DNA of 64,000 bases from contig NC_070568.1 of NCBI RefSeq assembly GCF_026914185.1, positions 62,001 to 126,000 of the forward strand, read 5' to 3'. The stretch comes from Puccinia triticina (lineage: Eukaryota; Basidiomycota; Pucciniomycetes; Pucciniales; Pucciniaceae). Positions 20,629-31,700 of the stretch are shown here, piece by piece. Numbering within the stretch: position 1 is the first letter of the stretch; every line of letters begins with the position of its first letter. The notes beneath the pieces are model-generated. The model saw only the letters and a list, made by a program, of their open reading frames with translations. It searched no databases and was not told the DNA's origin. The translations under genes were made by a program, and so were the position numbers.

Positions 20629-21066
20629 GATCTTGCCTTTCATTTGAACTCGATTCTGGACGATTCTATCGAGCCGTTTAGAAGTTATAACCCCTCAAAG
20701 TTTCCCTAGGATTTACGCGGCCCCGCGGGTGCCATTCATTAAACGTGTACGGCGACCTATCAGCCGAAAGGAATCTCAATATCAATCTATTCTAGTTTCA
20801 TCTCCTCCTTCTTGCCTTTCAAATGAGCTCGTAATTAGAAAATTTCATCGACGGGTTTTTGAGTTATATCTGGAGGAAGTGGTCTCTTAATCTGCACGGC
20901 TTTACTACTACGCGCGCCCGCGGGTCTTGCTTGGATCTTTAACCGGCCCTACACAATCGATAATCAACCCTTAAAAATAACCAGTATATACCATTTTAAT
21001 CTGCAGAATCGCCTCTTTCGAATGAACTTGGTTTCAAGAATTTTCATCGAGCCGTTCCGGAGATAC
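20629..21066 (-). repeat. Three dispersed copies of a roughly 60-bp motif upstream of the antisense gene (A1)
   Basis: On the minus strand, blocks at 21066-21013, 20869-20809 and 20690-20629 share the pattern ATAACT..AAACGGCTCGAT, a variable middle, then GAGTTCAAATGAAAGGCAAG. Related blocks occur at 51710-51772 and 51891-51951, upstream of the antisense gene of A2, in the same orientation relative to that gene. They may form a promoter or enhancer. The remaining sequence from 20220 to 21200 is otherwise unexplained. Confidence 0.5.
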
Positions 21067-21344
21067 AGGTCGATCAATTTCTATTTTTCTTTTTGTCATT
21101 CCGCACGCGCGCCTCCCGCTTGGAGCCCCCGCTCAGACAACTGGACCCCTCTTTCGACAGCACGCGCGCATGGACACATGTTCCATTCCTCATCTGTACA
21201 AAAATTAACGCTTTTTTTCGTAGTGGACATGGGGAAATTAAAAGGAGTCAAGTACTCAAGAATAATGGAGAAAAGGGAGAGGGAAGGAAAAAAGAATCAT
21301 CATCATGGAAAAAGGAATTCATTCTGGAATCATCACTCATTTTT

Positions 21345-21450
21345 ATCCATCCATCAATCCATCCATCCATCATGATTCCTTACCATCTAATATCAAATAT
21401 GGATCATCAATCAATTGAATCCATCAATCAATCCATCCATCCATAATTAT
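21345..21450 (+). repeat. ATCC/ATCA simple repeat
   Basis: Runs of CATCCATCAATC-type tetranucleotides in the 3' region of Gypsy A1. Ser/His/Pro-rich open frames over this stretch are products of the simple repeat. Confidence 0.75.
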
Positions 21451-21914
21451 TTCTTACCATCTCATAGCAATTACTGGACAACCAACCACCACAATATTGG
21501 AATTTTCTTCATCATCTTCACCCTGTATTCTAGGAATTATTCAACCAACAAATCAATCACTCATTCATTCACCATTATAACCAATTTCTTCCAGCACATT
21601 GCAGCTCAGAAACCACCCAACTTGAGCAAGAATATTCTTTGGACAGCTTATCAACTTCTCTGGACTTCAAATTCTCTTCACTGAACTTTACATTATATAC
21701 TCAGAAACTCAATTCCAAATCATTCACACCCTTCAGAAATTACAATTATCAACCTCATCAATCAATCAATCAATCATCATCAATCATTGCATTCTTCCTT
21801 AGCCTCAGTTAGGCGGGAGAATTATTCTCCAGAGTGGAAATTAGTCTAATATGTGTCTGTCTCAAGGATATTGCCTTCAGCAGAGTTAGATCTTCTTATA
21901 CATTCAACCCTCAT

Positions 21915-22190
21915 TGATAATTGGACCTTCTTTTGGATACTGGACTCTTTGGATTGGATACTGGACTATGGATACTCTGGATACATAGGACTATTGGACT
22001 TTGGATTGGACTTGGATACCTTGGACGCAGATATACTGGACTTGGTTTATACTTGGATTCTAATTGGCTTTGGACACTGGACTCTGGATTTGGACTGCTA
22101 CTCAGGACTTTGGATTTCACCTTTTGGAGGAAGAACACTGGACTTTGGACTTTGGACTCTTGGACTCAACATTCTTCAACTCTTTCTGGA
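21915..22190 (+). repeat. TTGGAC-rich tract before the 3' polypurine tract (A1)
   Basis: Dense short repeats of the type TTGGACT and GGACTTTGGA, 50-330 bp upstream of the 3' LTR. A comparable tract, on the strand corresponding to the A2 transcript, occurs at 49985-50250. The Trp/Leu/Asp-rich open frames that result are low-complexity and not called as genes. Confidence 0.6.
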
Positions 22191-22229
22191 TCACTCTTCT
22201 CTTTGGTGCATTGCCTGGGGACAGACAAT

Positions 22230-22243
22230 AAGTTGGGGGAGGA
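22230..22243 (+). other. 3' polypurine tract of Gypsy A1
   Basis: AAGTTGGGGGAGGA lies directly against the 3' LTR start (TGTGG at 22244). A2 has AAGTTGGGGGAGCT in the same place (minus strand, 49880-49867). Confidence 0.8.
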
Positions 22244-23177
22244 TGTGGTGCTCCATTCCAAACCATAAGTAGTATTTTATTGCTTTCTTTTACATATATT
22301 CATCATTACATTGAACATTTCCCCATAACCCTTCACAAATACCTCATTATTATTGCATATTCAGATTCTACATCAAATTTCACATATAGTCCTTCATACA
22401 TAGTATACCCTTATATTCAATGGTTCAATAGTTATAGAGGATATAAGACTTACAGATAATCTACAGTCTTCATTAGTTACAATACTCAATTCATTAGTAA
22501 CTTACTGGAATCATTACAGTACATCCCTTTTACATAATTACTTTCACATACTAAACCCTTTACATACATTCCTCATTATGTACTATGGCTATTGTACACA
22601 TTACATCATTAGATCTGTGCTTACCTCTTTCAGTAGTGCTCATCATTACAAGTAGCTACTATGTTCTCATCACTTTTCCCCATTAGTACATTCTTTTATT
22701 CCCATAACCAGCATTCCCTTTTCAGCATTGCTCATCATTACATACTGTTACTATGTTCACATCACTCTTCCTCATTTGTACAACCTTCATTCTCATAGCC
22801 AGAACTCTTCATTGTCTGTGCTCATCCCTCCTTACTATAAGAATTGTCTTCCCCCCCCCTCACTTGTACCTGATGCAGAGAAATATATACAGAATTTATA
22901 GATAATTTTGGATACAGAAATTATAAGTTCCCCACTCTCATCAATCCTCCATCTCTCTTACCCTCAGTAGTCAGTAGTTAAAGCTCATAGTACTAGCTCC
23001 TAAGATCAAGCAGAAATCAGCCACACCTTTTCTTCTTTTTTTCTTAGTGTTACTCTCATCCCCTCAGCATTAGTCAGGAAGGCAGCCTCATCAGCACCCT
23101 TGCATAGCTTACATTAGTACTAGTGTTGCTATCCATTTACCTTCCAAGCTCTATTCTCCCCTTTGAGCAGTTCCACA
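22244..23177 (+). repeat. 3' LTR of Gypsy A1
   Basis: A 934-bp direct repeat of 12753-13687, ending TTCCACA and followed by the target duplication CCGT. Confidence 0.92.
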
Positions 23178-23625
23178 CCGTGGAACCCTTCCAAGAAATC
23201 AAATACTCAAACTTACCTTTCTTAAGAGAACAAACATCCAAAATAGCCCTAAGTACCGACCAATCAACCACCTCAGCATCACTGTAATACTTTTCCTTTA
23301 TTCCATCCAATACGCCACGATCTATAATACTATTGGGTTGAACGTATCTAACTATCAGTGAAACATTAAAAACTGGATGTAATTTCGGATATTCTTTTTC
23401 TAAATCCAACTCTACCGCGTTCAAACCTATCATTTTCTTCACCCGAAATGGACCAATGTAATGATAATCCAGCTTTGAATTCAACCTCCTTGATTGTATA
23501 AATTTTCGCAAAAGTAAAACATACTCTCCTTCTACAAATACCGGTGCCAGCTTCTCACCCGCATTATAATACCAAGATTGTTTCTTCCGCGCCAACACCA
23601 AACACTCCATCGCTTTTTCCTGCGT
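23178..23625 (-). pseudogene. pol: Chromovirus B integrase C-terminus and first half of chromodomain
   Basis: Reading down from 23625, the frame continues the integrase after the solo LTR at 23626-24525. The GPY/F-like segment (YHYIGPFRVKK) and a chromodomain start (VVDWSVLRAILDVCSLKKGK, then EYLISWKGS) are present. The frame is cut at 23178 by Gypsy A1; the missing part is at 12588-12752. Chromodomains direct chromovirus integration to modified chromatin. Codons above 23625 belong to the inserted LTR. Confidence 0.8.
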
Positions 23626-24404
23626 TGTGGTACGCAAAATGTGAAAAATCAAAAGTTTTTCTCATGTACATACAGAAGGCCTCAAGATACCATCAACTGG
23701 ACACCATAAATGGACTCCATGGCTAAATTGACCCCTATTCCCCACTGGAAGCATCACTGGAGCCCCACTACACTGGAAGTTAGACCCTCTGGACAACCTG
23801 TAGCACCCAGTCAACCACCTGTCAGGCGCCCCAAGTCACATTCCCCGCACCATTGTATCCCCACTACATATATTGGTTTGGTGTTGTTTGTTATGTACAT
23901 GACATCATGCAGCACTGCCCCTGCAGGCTGTGCCCCTTCAACTGAATGGTTCCCCGCATTCTAGTTCCTTCTAACTCCACTTTGTTTGGTCTTATTACAT
24001 CACCTGATCATTCCCTGCACAGCTTATGCACCCCTTGCATAAATTATGACATCATCTGGCACAGCCCCTCATCATGTATGCACCCCTTGCATAAATTGTA
24101 CACAGCCACTCCCTCTTAACTCCCTCATGTTGTACAGTCCAGGCCAGCTAGAATACCTCACTCAGGGGCTGCCCTGGAGCCAAAATCCCTCACATTTGTC
24201 TATATAAGGAGCTCTCTTCCCCCCCATTTGTAGTTCCTCAGTTTATTACTCATCAAGTTTTATACTCACCCATCACCCAAAACACTTACGTACCCACTCA
24301 ACCCTCTTACTTACATATAACAACCCTTACATACTGAATAACAACCTTTTTACACTGTGTCACAAAAAACTTATCTTGAGCTAACCACTCCTATCACTTA
24401 TTAA

Positions 24405-24435
<31 letters not shown>

Positions 24436-24525
24436 AGCTGGTAGTATAGAAGGGCAGAGCTTGCACCTCCTTCATCCCCTTCTCCATTCAGCAAAAGGGT
24501 TTCACAACCACTTTTGAGTCTTACA
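23626..24525 (+). repeat. Solo LTR of Gypsy family C (copy C3)
   Basis: A 900-bp sequence from TGTGGTACG to GTCTTACA, clearly related to the LTR at 60679-61615 (shared GGCCTCAAGATACCATCAA, AAAACTTGCCAAGCT and CCATTCAGCAAAAGGGTTTC). It is flanked by GCGT at 23622-23625 and 24526-24529. No internal retrotransposon sequence is present, so it arose by LTR-LTR recombination. A TATA-like TATATAAGG lies near 24202. Confidence 0.85.
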
Positions 24526-26062
24526 GCGTCAATTGCAAATCTAAAACAAATTCATCTAAATCTTTACGGCCCACAGATTCAGTCATAATATTGAACTTTG
24601 GATGATGTCCGTAAGAAAAGAAAAAAGGAGAAACTCCCAGACTTGCCGAATCCAAGTTGTTTATTGAGAATTCTGCCATGTCTAAACATTTATCCCAATT
24701 GTCCTGATAATAAGAACAAAAATGACGCAAGTAGTCTTCTAATACCTGATTCATTCGTTCTGTTTGACCATCCGTCTGCGGATGATAAGCAGTCAACAAA
24801 CCTGATTGTATATTTAAAGAATTCATCAAAGATTTCCAAAACTCGCTTACAAAAGTAGCGCCCCGATCCGAAATAATCTTGTCAGGTAAACCATGCAACT
24901 TGAATATATGTTTCCTAAATAAACTTGCCAAAACCGCAGATGACAATGCTTCTTTACAAGGGATAAAGTGCGTCAGTTTGCTCAATAGATCAATCACCAC
25001 CAGAATGGAATCAAACCCAGCTGAAATAGGCAACTCTGTAATCAAATCCATTCCGATCATGCTCCACGGCTTGGGTCCGGGAACTAAAGAAACTAATTCT
25101 CCCGATTTAGCTTGCCTGCGCGCCTTTACTCGCTGACAGGAATCACAAGACTTTACATAATCTGAAACCATTCGTCCTATACCCGGCCAAGAAAACGTAC
25201 GCAGTAAGGTTGACAGAGTACGCGCTACGCCGGGGTGACCCACTGTTGGCGCATCGTGATACATCTTAATCAGCTTTACCCTCAACGTACCTGGAACTAA
25301 GAGCCTGTCCCTGTGAAACTTCAAACCATCGATAATCTTTACGACCTTTCCTAGCAAATCTTGATCAGTATAATTTTGCGCAAAATAACTTAATAACAAT
25401 TGATTTGGTTGTTGAAAAGCCAAATCATGAATACCATGAAAACCTACCGACTCCGAGGGAATTATCTCATCCACACGTTCCATTGGTACCATCTTGTCCA
25501 CAATTGATTTAGCCTCCGGAATATCCGATTGCAATCCCACAAAATTCTCCCGCCTACTCGGACCGTCTGCGGGGTTCAACTTTCCTGCAATATGATAGAT
25601 CAACATGTTGAAATTGTCTAATGCCAAAGCCCACCAAGCTTGTTTAGGAGAAAGATATTTAGCAGTCTTAAAATACAATAGATTAGAATGATCTGAAAAA
25701 ACCTTCACCGGTTCCACTGTTCCCATTAACCACACTTGCCATTCTTCACAAGCCTCGACAATTGCCAACAATTCTAAATCAAAAATCATCCAAGAGCGCT
25801 CTCTATCCGTCAACTTCCTTGAAAAGTAACTTACCGGCAATAGCCTCCCTTGACCATCTGGTTGGCTTAAAACCGCCGCAATGGCAAACCCGGAACTATC
25901 CACGTGTACATAACGCGGTTTGTCAAAATCAAAATGAACTAACAACGGCTCATTAACGAACAAAGACTTTAATTTCACAAAGGCTCTTACAGACAATTCC
26001 GTTTTCCAACCCACAGCGTTACCCACATCGCCCTTAGTCAAAGAAGTCAATGGGCCCGCCAC
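24526..26062 (-). pseudogene. pol: Chromovirus B RNase H and integrase
   Basis: About 512 residues. RNase H motifs (YVHVDSSGFAIAAVLSQ, LELLAIVEACEEW) are followed by the integrase zinc motif (HPGVARTL ... CDSCQR) and the DDE core (MDLITELP; IISDRGATFVSEFW; HPQTDGQTERMNQ). The open frame is in phase with the RT frame upstream, separated only by one TGA at 26117, in a context (KEL-stop-KFLGF) where CGA would fit. The downstream end is cut by the solo LTR at 24525. The protein would act in the particle and nucleus to degrade template RNA and integrate cDNA, but this copy is disrupted. Confidence 0.85.
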
Positions 26063-26116
26063 ATCCGAAAAACCCGGAATGAATTTCCTGTAAAAATTCG
26101 TAAACCCTAGAAATTT

Positions 26117-26764
26117 TCAAAGTTCTTTCAGATTAGACGGGTAGGGCCACTCATTTATTGTATCTAACTTCTTTGAATTCATCTTCAACCCCTCCTGAGT
26201 AATATCAAAACCTAGGAAGGTGACCTTATCGCAAAAGAACTCACACTTATGCAAAGATGCCTTCAAAGAATATTCTCTTAGCTTCGCCAGAATATTCCTG
26301 AGATCGGCCAAATGTGAAACCTCATCCCAAGAGAAAATTAAAATGTCATCAATATACACGAAACAACAGACATCCAAGTACTCACGCAATACATGCTGTA
26401 TAAACCTCTGAAAGGTTGCAGGTGTGTTCGCCAAACCAAACGGCATAACTTGGTACTCGTACAAACCCCAGGGAGTCCGAAACACCGTCTTCCACTCATG
26501 TCCCGGCGCCACCCGCAAAAGATTAAAGGCTGCTTTCAAATCTATTTTCAATAAAAACTTACACCCGTGTAAATTATTCAACAAATGTGAAATTACCGGC
26601 AGTGGATATGAATCCCGCACCGTCATACTATTCAGCAACCTATAGTCCACACAAGGGCGGTCAGCCTTGCCATCTACCTTCACATAAAAAATCGGCGCCG
26701 CAGCCGGGGATGAAGAAACCTTAATGAATCCTTTCTTCAAATTATCATCAATGTAATCTTTCAA
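26117..26764 (-). pseudogene. pol: Chromovirus B reverse transcriptase
   Basis: 215 residues with the Gypsy RT signature: RPCVDYRLLN, SYPLPVIS, LLKIDLKAAFN, VMPFGLANTPATFQRF and the catalytic YIDD. Upstream, a 20-bp segment (ATGTAATCTTTCAAAGCGTC) is repeated at 26751-26770 and 26780-26799. The 29-bp duplication breaks the frame joining it to protease, so the start at 26764 is a by-product of the break. Confidence 0.85.
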
Positions 26765-27552
26765 AGCGTCTCTCTCACTATGTAATCTTTCAAAGCGTCC
26801 TTACTCAGGTTGTACATTTTCCCAAATGGTGGAATAGCATTGTCCTTAAGATTTACTTCGCAATCAAAACCTAAACAGTGAGGAGGAAGGGAAGCCAAAC
26901 TATCCGTAACAAACACATCAGAGAACTCTTTCAACAAGCAACTACCTGGTCCTTCATCAATTGTAGAATTAAAAGAAAGACAACCATTTATAACAATATC
27001 GTTATCCTTTCCCCCAACAAAAGTATTTGTATCCCTAAGCCAAGTGCTCCCCAAGATAACACAAGAAGAAGATAAACACGTTATATTCAATCGAACCTGC
27101 GATTGTAAAAATTTTCTGTCCAGAATCGGCACCAAAAGAAAAACTTCCACGTAGGAAGTCACATTGCCAGAAACCGCAGTCGACCCATCAAAAGACCTTA
27201 TTGACAACGGCTGAGGAAGTCAATGAATTTCTAAACTCTGTGAAATTGCAAAAGATTCATCAATAAACGAATTAGAAGCTCCAGAATCGACTAATACGGA
27301 AACATCCACTGTAGAATTATTTCCGAGTATCATCTTCCCGTCAAAAGTAGGGCGATTACTCAACGGAGAAACTTTTACATGATGAAATGGCTTACATTCA
27401 TCATGTTCCTCCTTGCTTAATTCACGGTTGAATAATAATCCAGCCACAGTGAGAGTTTCATTAGAGATCGAGTCCACATAACGAACCCCCCCATACTCCA
27501 CCCCAGGAGTTTGATTCATTGAAATTAATAGAAGGAGCCGAAGTCGACTCAC
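26761..27552 (-). pseudogene. pol: Chromovirus B aspartic protease region
   Basis: Two in-phase open frames (27552-27220 and 27207-26761) separated by a TGA at 27220. The protease active site is VLVDSGASNSFIDE. The region matures the polyprotein in an intact element. The upstream join to the zinc-knuckle frame is broken near 27490 at a run of seven Gs (minus strand), a typical slippage site. Confidence 0.75.
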
Positions 27553-27880
27553 TAGGAACCGATTGATTTCTTTTCTTCAAAACCGGTTCATCAATGACCT
27601 CCAAATTTGATTCTCTTTTCTTTCCCCTGTCAGAGTAGCGGGGTCGGCTAGAATCCGAACGACTCCTGTCTTCACGCAAAGAGCCTCCCCAGCTCTTCCA
27701 AACCGCCAAAATGGCGTCCTTTTTTAACCAATCGTCCTCCGGAATAGTGCAACCTCGTTTCTTGTAATGTTCTTCATCAAAGTTATTTGCGCAGCGAATA
27801 CAAATCCCACGCCTGCGAGCCTCTTCTCTCCAAAGTGGATAAGTGAATCCCGCTTCCGCCGACATGACATCGATATCCAT
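27461..27880 (-). pseudogene. gag: Chromovirus B nucleocapsid-like region
   Basis: 139 residues. A CIRCANNF...C cysteine cluster resembles a degenerate zinc knuckle and is followed by a basic, Ser-rich stretch that suits an RNA-binding nucleocapsid. The frame differs from the Gag frame upstream (27901-29283), so there is a frameshift near 27900. Confidence 0.6.
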
Positions 27881-27900
27881 CAGAACCTGCTGATTATTCT

Positions 27901-29283
27901 TCAGAGGATTGCGACGGACGCCGCCGGCGGGACTGCGACTCGGTATTCAATTTGGGGTGCAGGAGCTGATCGTCGATGATTCAAAGAAGCTACTTCCCCC
28001 GCGTCCGGAGCCAATTCCACCGCACGGTCTTGCTTAGCTTCCAAAGTTTTGATGGTCGACCAACCCCCACGAATAACTCCGCACTCATGAATTTTAGGAT
28101 TAACTGCAGCTTGATAAAGAGCTACCAAGGTTGAGTCAGAATAATCAACCAGATGTAAATACGAATTAAACTCAATGTTGAAATCAATGATCGACTTTGA
28201 TCCTTGGCAAAGAGCGGCCAGCTTTTCTTGAGCTTCTTCTTTCTCTCTATGATTCGAGAAAACCGATTCCAAACATTGAAGAAATGATTCCGCAGATTCC
28301 AGATCCTTGACAACAAAGTCGGCCAAGGAAGACGCTCTTGCTGTTGGCAGACCCAACGCTTCCGCATTCTTCTTCAAGAGTCCCCGCCACCAGTTGTAAG
28401 AAGGACAATCGTCCCCCAAATTCCCCGACAGAGCGCGAGAGTACGAAGCAATCCAAAGAATCTTCTGTCGTTCCGAAGAAAAGTGATCATGGAACTGCGC
28501 AAACGTGTCTCTCATCTTAGAGCAAAATCTGTAAGTTTCTTTTATATTTCCCGAAAAATAGATGTGTGAAAAATGAGGAGGTTGGGGATGAAAACCTGAT
28601 GAATGTCGAGTCGTCGAATCTTCCAAATTCGAAAGACGTGAATTGGTCGAATTTGAAGCTGTATCAATAGCGTTACGAACTTGAAGAAACTCTTGAGCAT
28701 AATGAGTTTTCATCCGAGTGAAATCATTAGCAAAAACCAGTAATTGAGATAAATCTTTGATAGTTTCATCATTACGTCGGATAGTTTCTTTGTTTCTTCT
28801 TGCCTGAACTTGAAGCGAAGCAATAGCTTGAGAATTCGCCAAAATTGTTTGATCGCGATCCGGAACACTGTTGACGTCCAATCCCGCAATGAGTCCCGAA
28901 ACCGCGTCTTCTTGTCCTCTAGGCAAAGAACTGCCCCCCGTGAAAGTTCGATCACCCGTATGAAGCGGAGTGGGAGAATTGGAAATGGGAAGAGATTCAA
29001 TCGGTCGCGGTTCGAAATTCGCCGGAACTGGACCCAAAGGAGGGAGCAATCACTGAGCTGTATCAGAAACCATGACATTCGGCAAAGGGCTCTGCAAAGG
29101 AGTAATAAATTGTTGAGTGCCCTGATGAAAAAAAGTATTCGGGTTGGGAGAAAAGGAATCCGGTAAGGAAGATTGCGGATTAGGGGAGGCAGGAAGCGAC
29201 ATGCGCAACGGAAGGGCTGGAGAGGAGTTGTCGGACATTTTGCGGAATGTTGAGGAAGAAGATTGAATGTCGAAAGTAGTCAA
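27901..29283 (-). pseudogene. gag: Chromovirus B Gag
   Basis: A capsid-type Gag (retrotransposon-gag pattern with WASYSRALSGNL, YNWWRGLL and FNIEFNSYLHLVDYS) reads from ATG at 29283. One in-frame TGA at 29050 interrupts it after 77 codons; the context (TAQ-stop-LLPP) allows CGA to TGA. The N-terminus is Pro/Ser-rich. It lies about 280 bp inside the 5' LTR at 29562-29941, the normal position. A coiled-coil segment is likely where many Arg/Lys/Glu follow QAIASLQVQ. Confidence 0.8.
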
Positions 29284-29561
29284 TGACGAATAGAATAGAG
29301 GATGAAGATCGATAACTTTATGTCAATGAATGCGTAAAATAGATGGGAATCAGGGAGCTTGAGTGTGAGGTTGAGGATCGGCAATAGTATGTCGATAATT
29401 TTGTCGAGAATGTATAGTTGAGAAGAAATGAGATTGATAAGCGAAGCGATTGATAATTGATAATGTTCCGAAACTCTATATGGTAAAAAATCTAAGATGA
29501 TGATTGGTTTAACTTGAAAATCCGAATTCGCCAAATATTTGAGAAAAGATCGCGATATAAT

Positions 29562-29941
29562 TGTGAGGGACCCCCTACTACTCTTACTTCTTAAACGGTT
29601 CTGAATAATCTCAAGAGAGAATATCACCTATGTTCAGATGTAGTAAAGGTAGTTTATCTTCGAACGAAGATAAACTCTTGAAAGGGATTATAGAATAAGG
29701 GTTTTATTTATAAGGGTTTTTAGGATAATGATGATAATGAACAAAGATATCGCAATGAGAGAAAAAGGAAAGAGGAAGGGAACTCGCAAGACAACAAAGT
29801 AATTAACAACGTGATCAGATCCCTACAACAAAACAAAAAGATAATAACAAAACCTAAATGTTTATTAAAAACCAATAGCGGTTCGCTACACGATTCCGTA
29901 TAATTATGTAACCAAGTCAGTACAAAACTGAAAACGTTACA
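29562..29941 (-). repeat. 5' LTR of chromovirus B
   Basis: A 380-bp repeat, partner of 12201-12580, followed on the plus strand by the target duplication GATCT (29942-29946) and then by DIRS sequence. No clear TGG-type primer-binding site follows it on the minus strand, so priming may be of another kind. Confidence 0.9.
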
Positions 29942-29995
29942 GATCTCACACAGTTTTCTGTACAAATCGTGTCACGGGTGACGCATCTATTTTGC

Positions 29996-31700
29996 TCAGC
30001 ATTGCCAGAATAGATTATCTATGTCCAGTGGTAACAACAAAGGTACTCGGAACTTTTGCTCCAGCCCGGAGGGGTCTCCTCTTGAGAGTCCGTCCGCCTT
30101 GTTTTCCGCCAAGGTGACTCTTTTCGCCACTATATCAACCTGGAGTTTGACCAGGAGGTCCTGTATGAATTTCCACTCTTTGTTGACGTGGAAATCTTGT
30201 GAGCGTCTGTTTTTGATGGCTGCCTCGGTGGTGGTGTTGTCTGTCCAGACAATGAAGGTTTTGCCTTCACGCACACCTAGTTTCTGTAGCATACAGAGGC
30301 CCACGCGGATTGCCACTGTTTCAACCCAGGTGATGTTCTGTCTCGGTTCGCAGTTTCCCTGCCAGCCGTCAGCCAGCCTGAGTTGGGTCCAGTGTCGGCC
30401 AATTATCACGCCTATGCCATAACTGGTCGACGCGTCTCCCACCCACCCAATCTCAGTAGGTTCTGGGTTCGGGATAATCCTGGTTTCTTCGAATGAACAG
30501 AGGGTTATCATCCAGCGTCCGAGGTCCTCGGCGACGGTCGTAGTGACCGGTCTCTTCGCCTTCTTGTTCCTCCAACTCTTCAGCCAAGCGTAAAGTCCGC
30601 ATAGGTAACACCTTAATTGGGGTAAGAGGTAGGAAACGTGGTTGAGCCTGCCGGCCAGGACCTTGACTTGGTTATAGAAAAACTTCTTCTTTGGGGTTTG
30701 GAACTCCCGGATCTTAGTTATCCGTTCTTGAAGCTTTCCGGTTGGGAGGTGCACTGTCTTCCTTGTCCCGTTCCAAATAAACCCAATGAAATTTTGTTCT
30801 TCTGCAAAGTTACAGAATTTTTCTTTGTTAGTCTTGACGCCCAACTGCGTGGATTGTTCGACCACGTCTCTCATGTCCACCGCGGAGTTGACTTCTTTGA
30901 CGAATAGGTTGTCGTCTACCCAACAAAATATCTTTGTGATATCGAATTCTTTGGTCATTAGCAACTTCCAGGCGTCTGCGGGCCTTCCGAACAAGCCGCA
31001 TCCGGCTACACCCCCGAAGGTGATCCTGGTGTCAACGTAGAGCCTGTTCTCAAAATCCTGGACTAACAGGTACGGCCACTGATCTGTTGCCATTGGGATT
31101 TGGCGATATGCCTTTTCCCAATCAAACAAGGCTAGCAGGCACGGTGCTGTTCTGCTTCTGAAGAAGCTTGCGACTTCGTTGAAATCGTCCCACGTTGTTG
31201 GGAAGTTGTCCGCATCGACAAATGAATTTACCAAGGGTATTATCGGATCATTTCGCGGGTAAGATAGATCATTGATTGGTCGGAGGGAGCCGTCTCCGTT
31301 GATCACTGCCCCTAAGGGGTTTGATCTAAAGAAAGGAAAGTGTTCATGCACCTCCTTGTGGGTGTATGGGCCATACATCCTTTTCGCCTTGGCTTCCCGT
31401 TGGATAGAAGCCTTGATCTTCTCTCTGGCAAGTAGTGCCGATGCGTGGTTTGGTGGCGTGAAGTGGTCCAACCCTTCGACGGTATGCTCAGGAATCCCTT
31501 GTGGGAACCCATCTTTGAAGCCTGCCAGTACGTCTCGAAATTCAGGTAGCAAACCTGCCCTCGCCAGGGCTTCCTCCCACTCTGGGATGTTCATTTCGCA
31601 CCTTACTTCTACTGGCCACGGCCTTTCTAGTGGTTGCGCGTTTTTGTTTGGGAAAACATCTGGGTTGGGTTCAAATTTGGTCTGTTCCGCATCTATATGA
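29996..31700 (-). CDS. pol: DIRS reverse transcriptase / RNase H
   Basis: The open frame from ATG at 31594 has 532 residues and is open back to 31716. RT motifs include PINDLSYP, ALFDWEKAYRQIPM, GGVAGCGLFGRPAD and the catalytic WVDD. RNase H follows with WVGDASTSYG, WVETVAIRVG, VWTDNTTTEAA and NKADGLSRG. This RT/RNase H type, with the N-terminal MNIPEWEEALARAGLL segment, is characteristic of DIRS elements. The frame is intact. An AATAG acceptor at 31701 would join it in phase to the Gag exon that ends at 31903, adding residues HIDAEQTKFEPNPD before the ATG. The tyrosine recombinase was originally the next gene downstream. Confidence 0.85.

Larger units (their letters stand above)
12753..23177 (+). 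mobile_element. Ty3/Gypsy retrotransposon family A, copy A1
   Basis: LTRs at 12753-13687 and 22244-23177 have TGTGG...CCACA ends and differ at about five bases. The element is flanked by CCGT (12749-12752 and 23178-23181) within the chromodomain codons of chromovirus B. Internal order is primer-binding site, gag-pro, pol (RT, RNase H, integrase), then a 2.8-kb region carrying an antisense gene, then the polypurine tract. At 10.4 kb it is long for a Gypsy element, the extra length being the 3' region. The near-identical LTRs and nearly open genes indicate a recent insertion; pol carries one frameshifting expansion. Confidence 0.92.
12201..29941 (-). mobile_element. Ty3/Gypsy chromovirus (family B), interrupted by two later insertions
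   Basis: Two 380-bp LTRs (12201-12580 and 29562-29941) with TG...CA ends are flanked by GATCT at 12196-12200 and 29942-29946, the target being DIRS sequence. On the minus strand the internal region reads gag, protease, RT, RNase H, integrase, chromodomain. It is broken by the family A element at 12753-23177 and the family C solo LTR at 23626-24525. Without these it would be about 6.4 kb, a normal chromovirus size. The LTRs differ at only about four positions, but the coding region has several stops and frameshifts, so it is not intact. Confidence 0.9.

Noticed and set aside
21022..21684. Ser/His/Asn-rich open frames in the A1 3' region
   Set aside because: Produced by ATCC/ATCA simple repeats.
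21853..22272. Trp/Leu/Asp-rich open frame shared in style with 49859-50266
   Set aside because: Translation of TTGGAC-type low-complexity DNA; the two proteins do not align residue by residue.
24598..25136. Plus-strand open frames within the chromovirus integrase
   Set aside because: Shadows of the minus-strand integrase, which has clear catalytic motifs.
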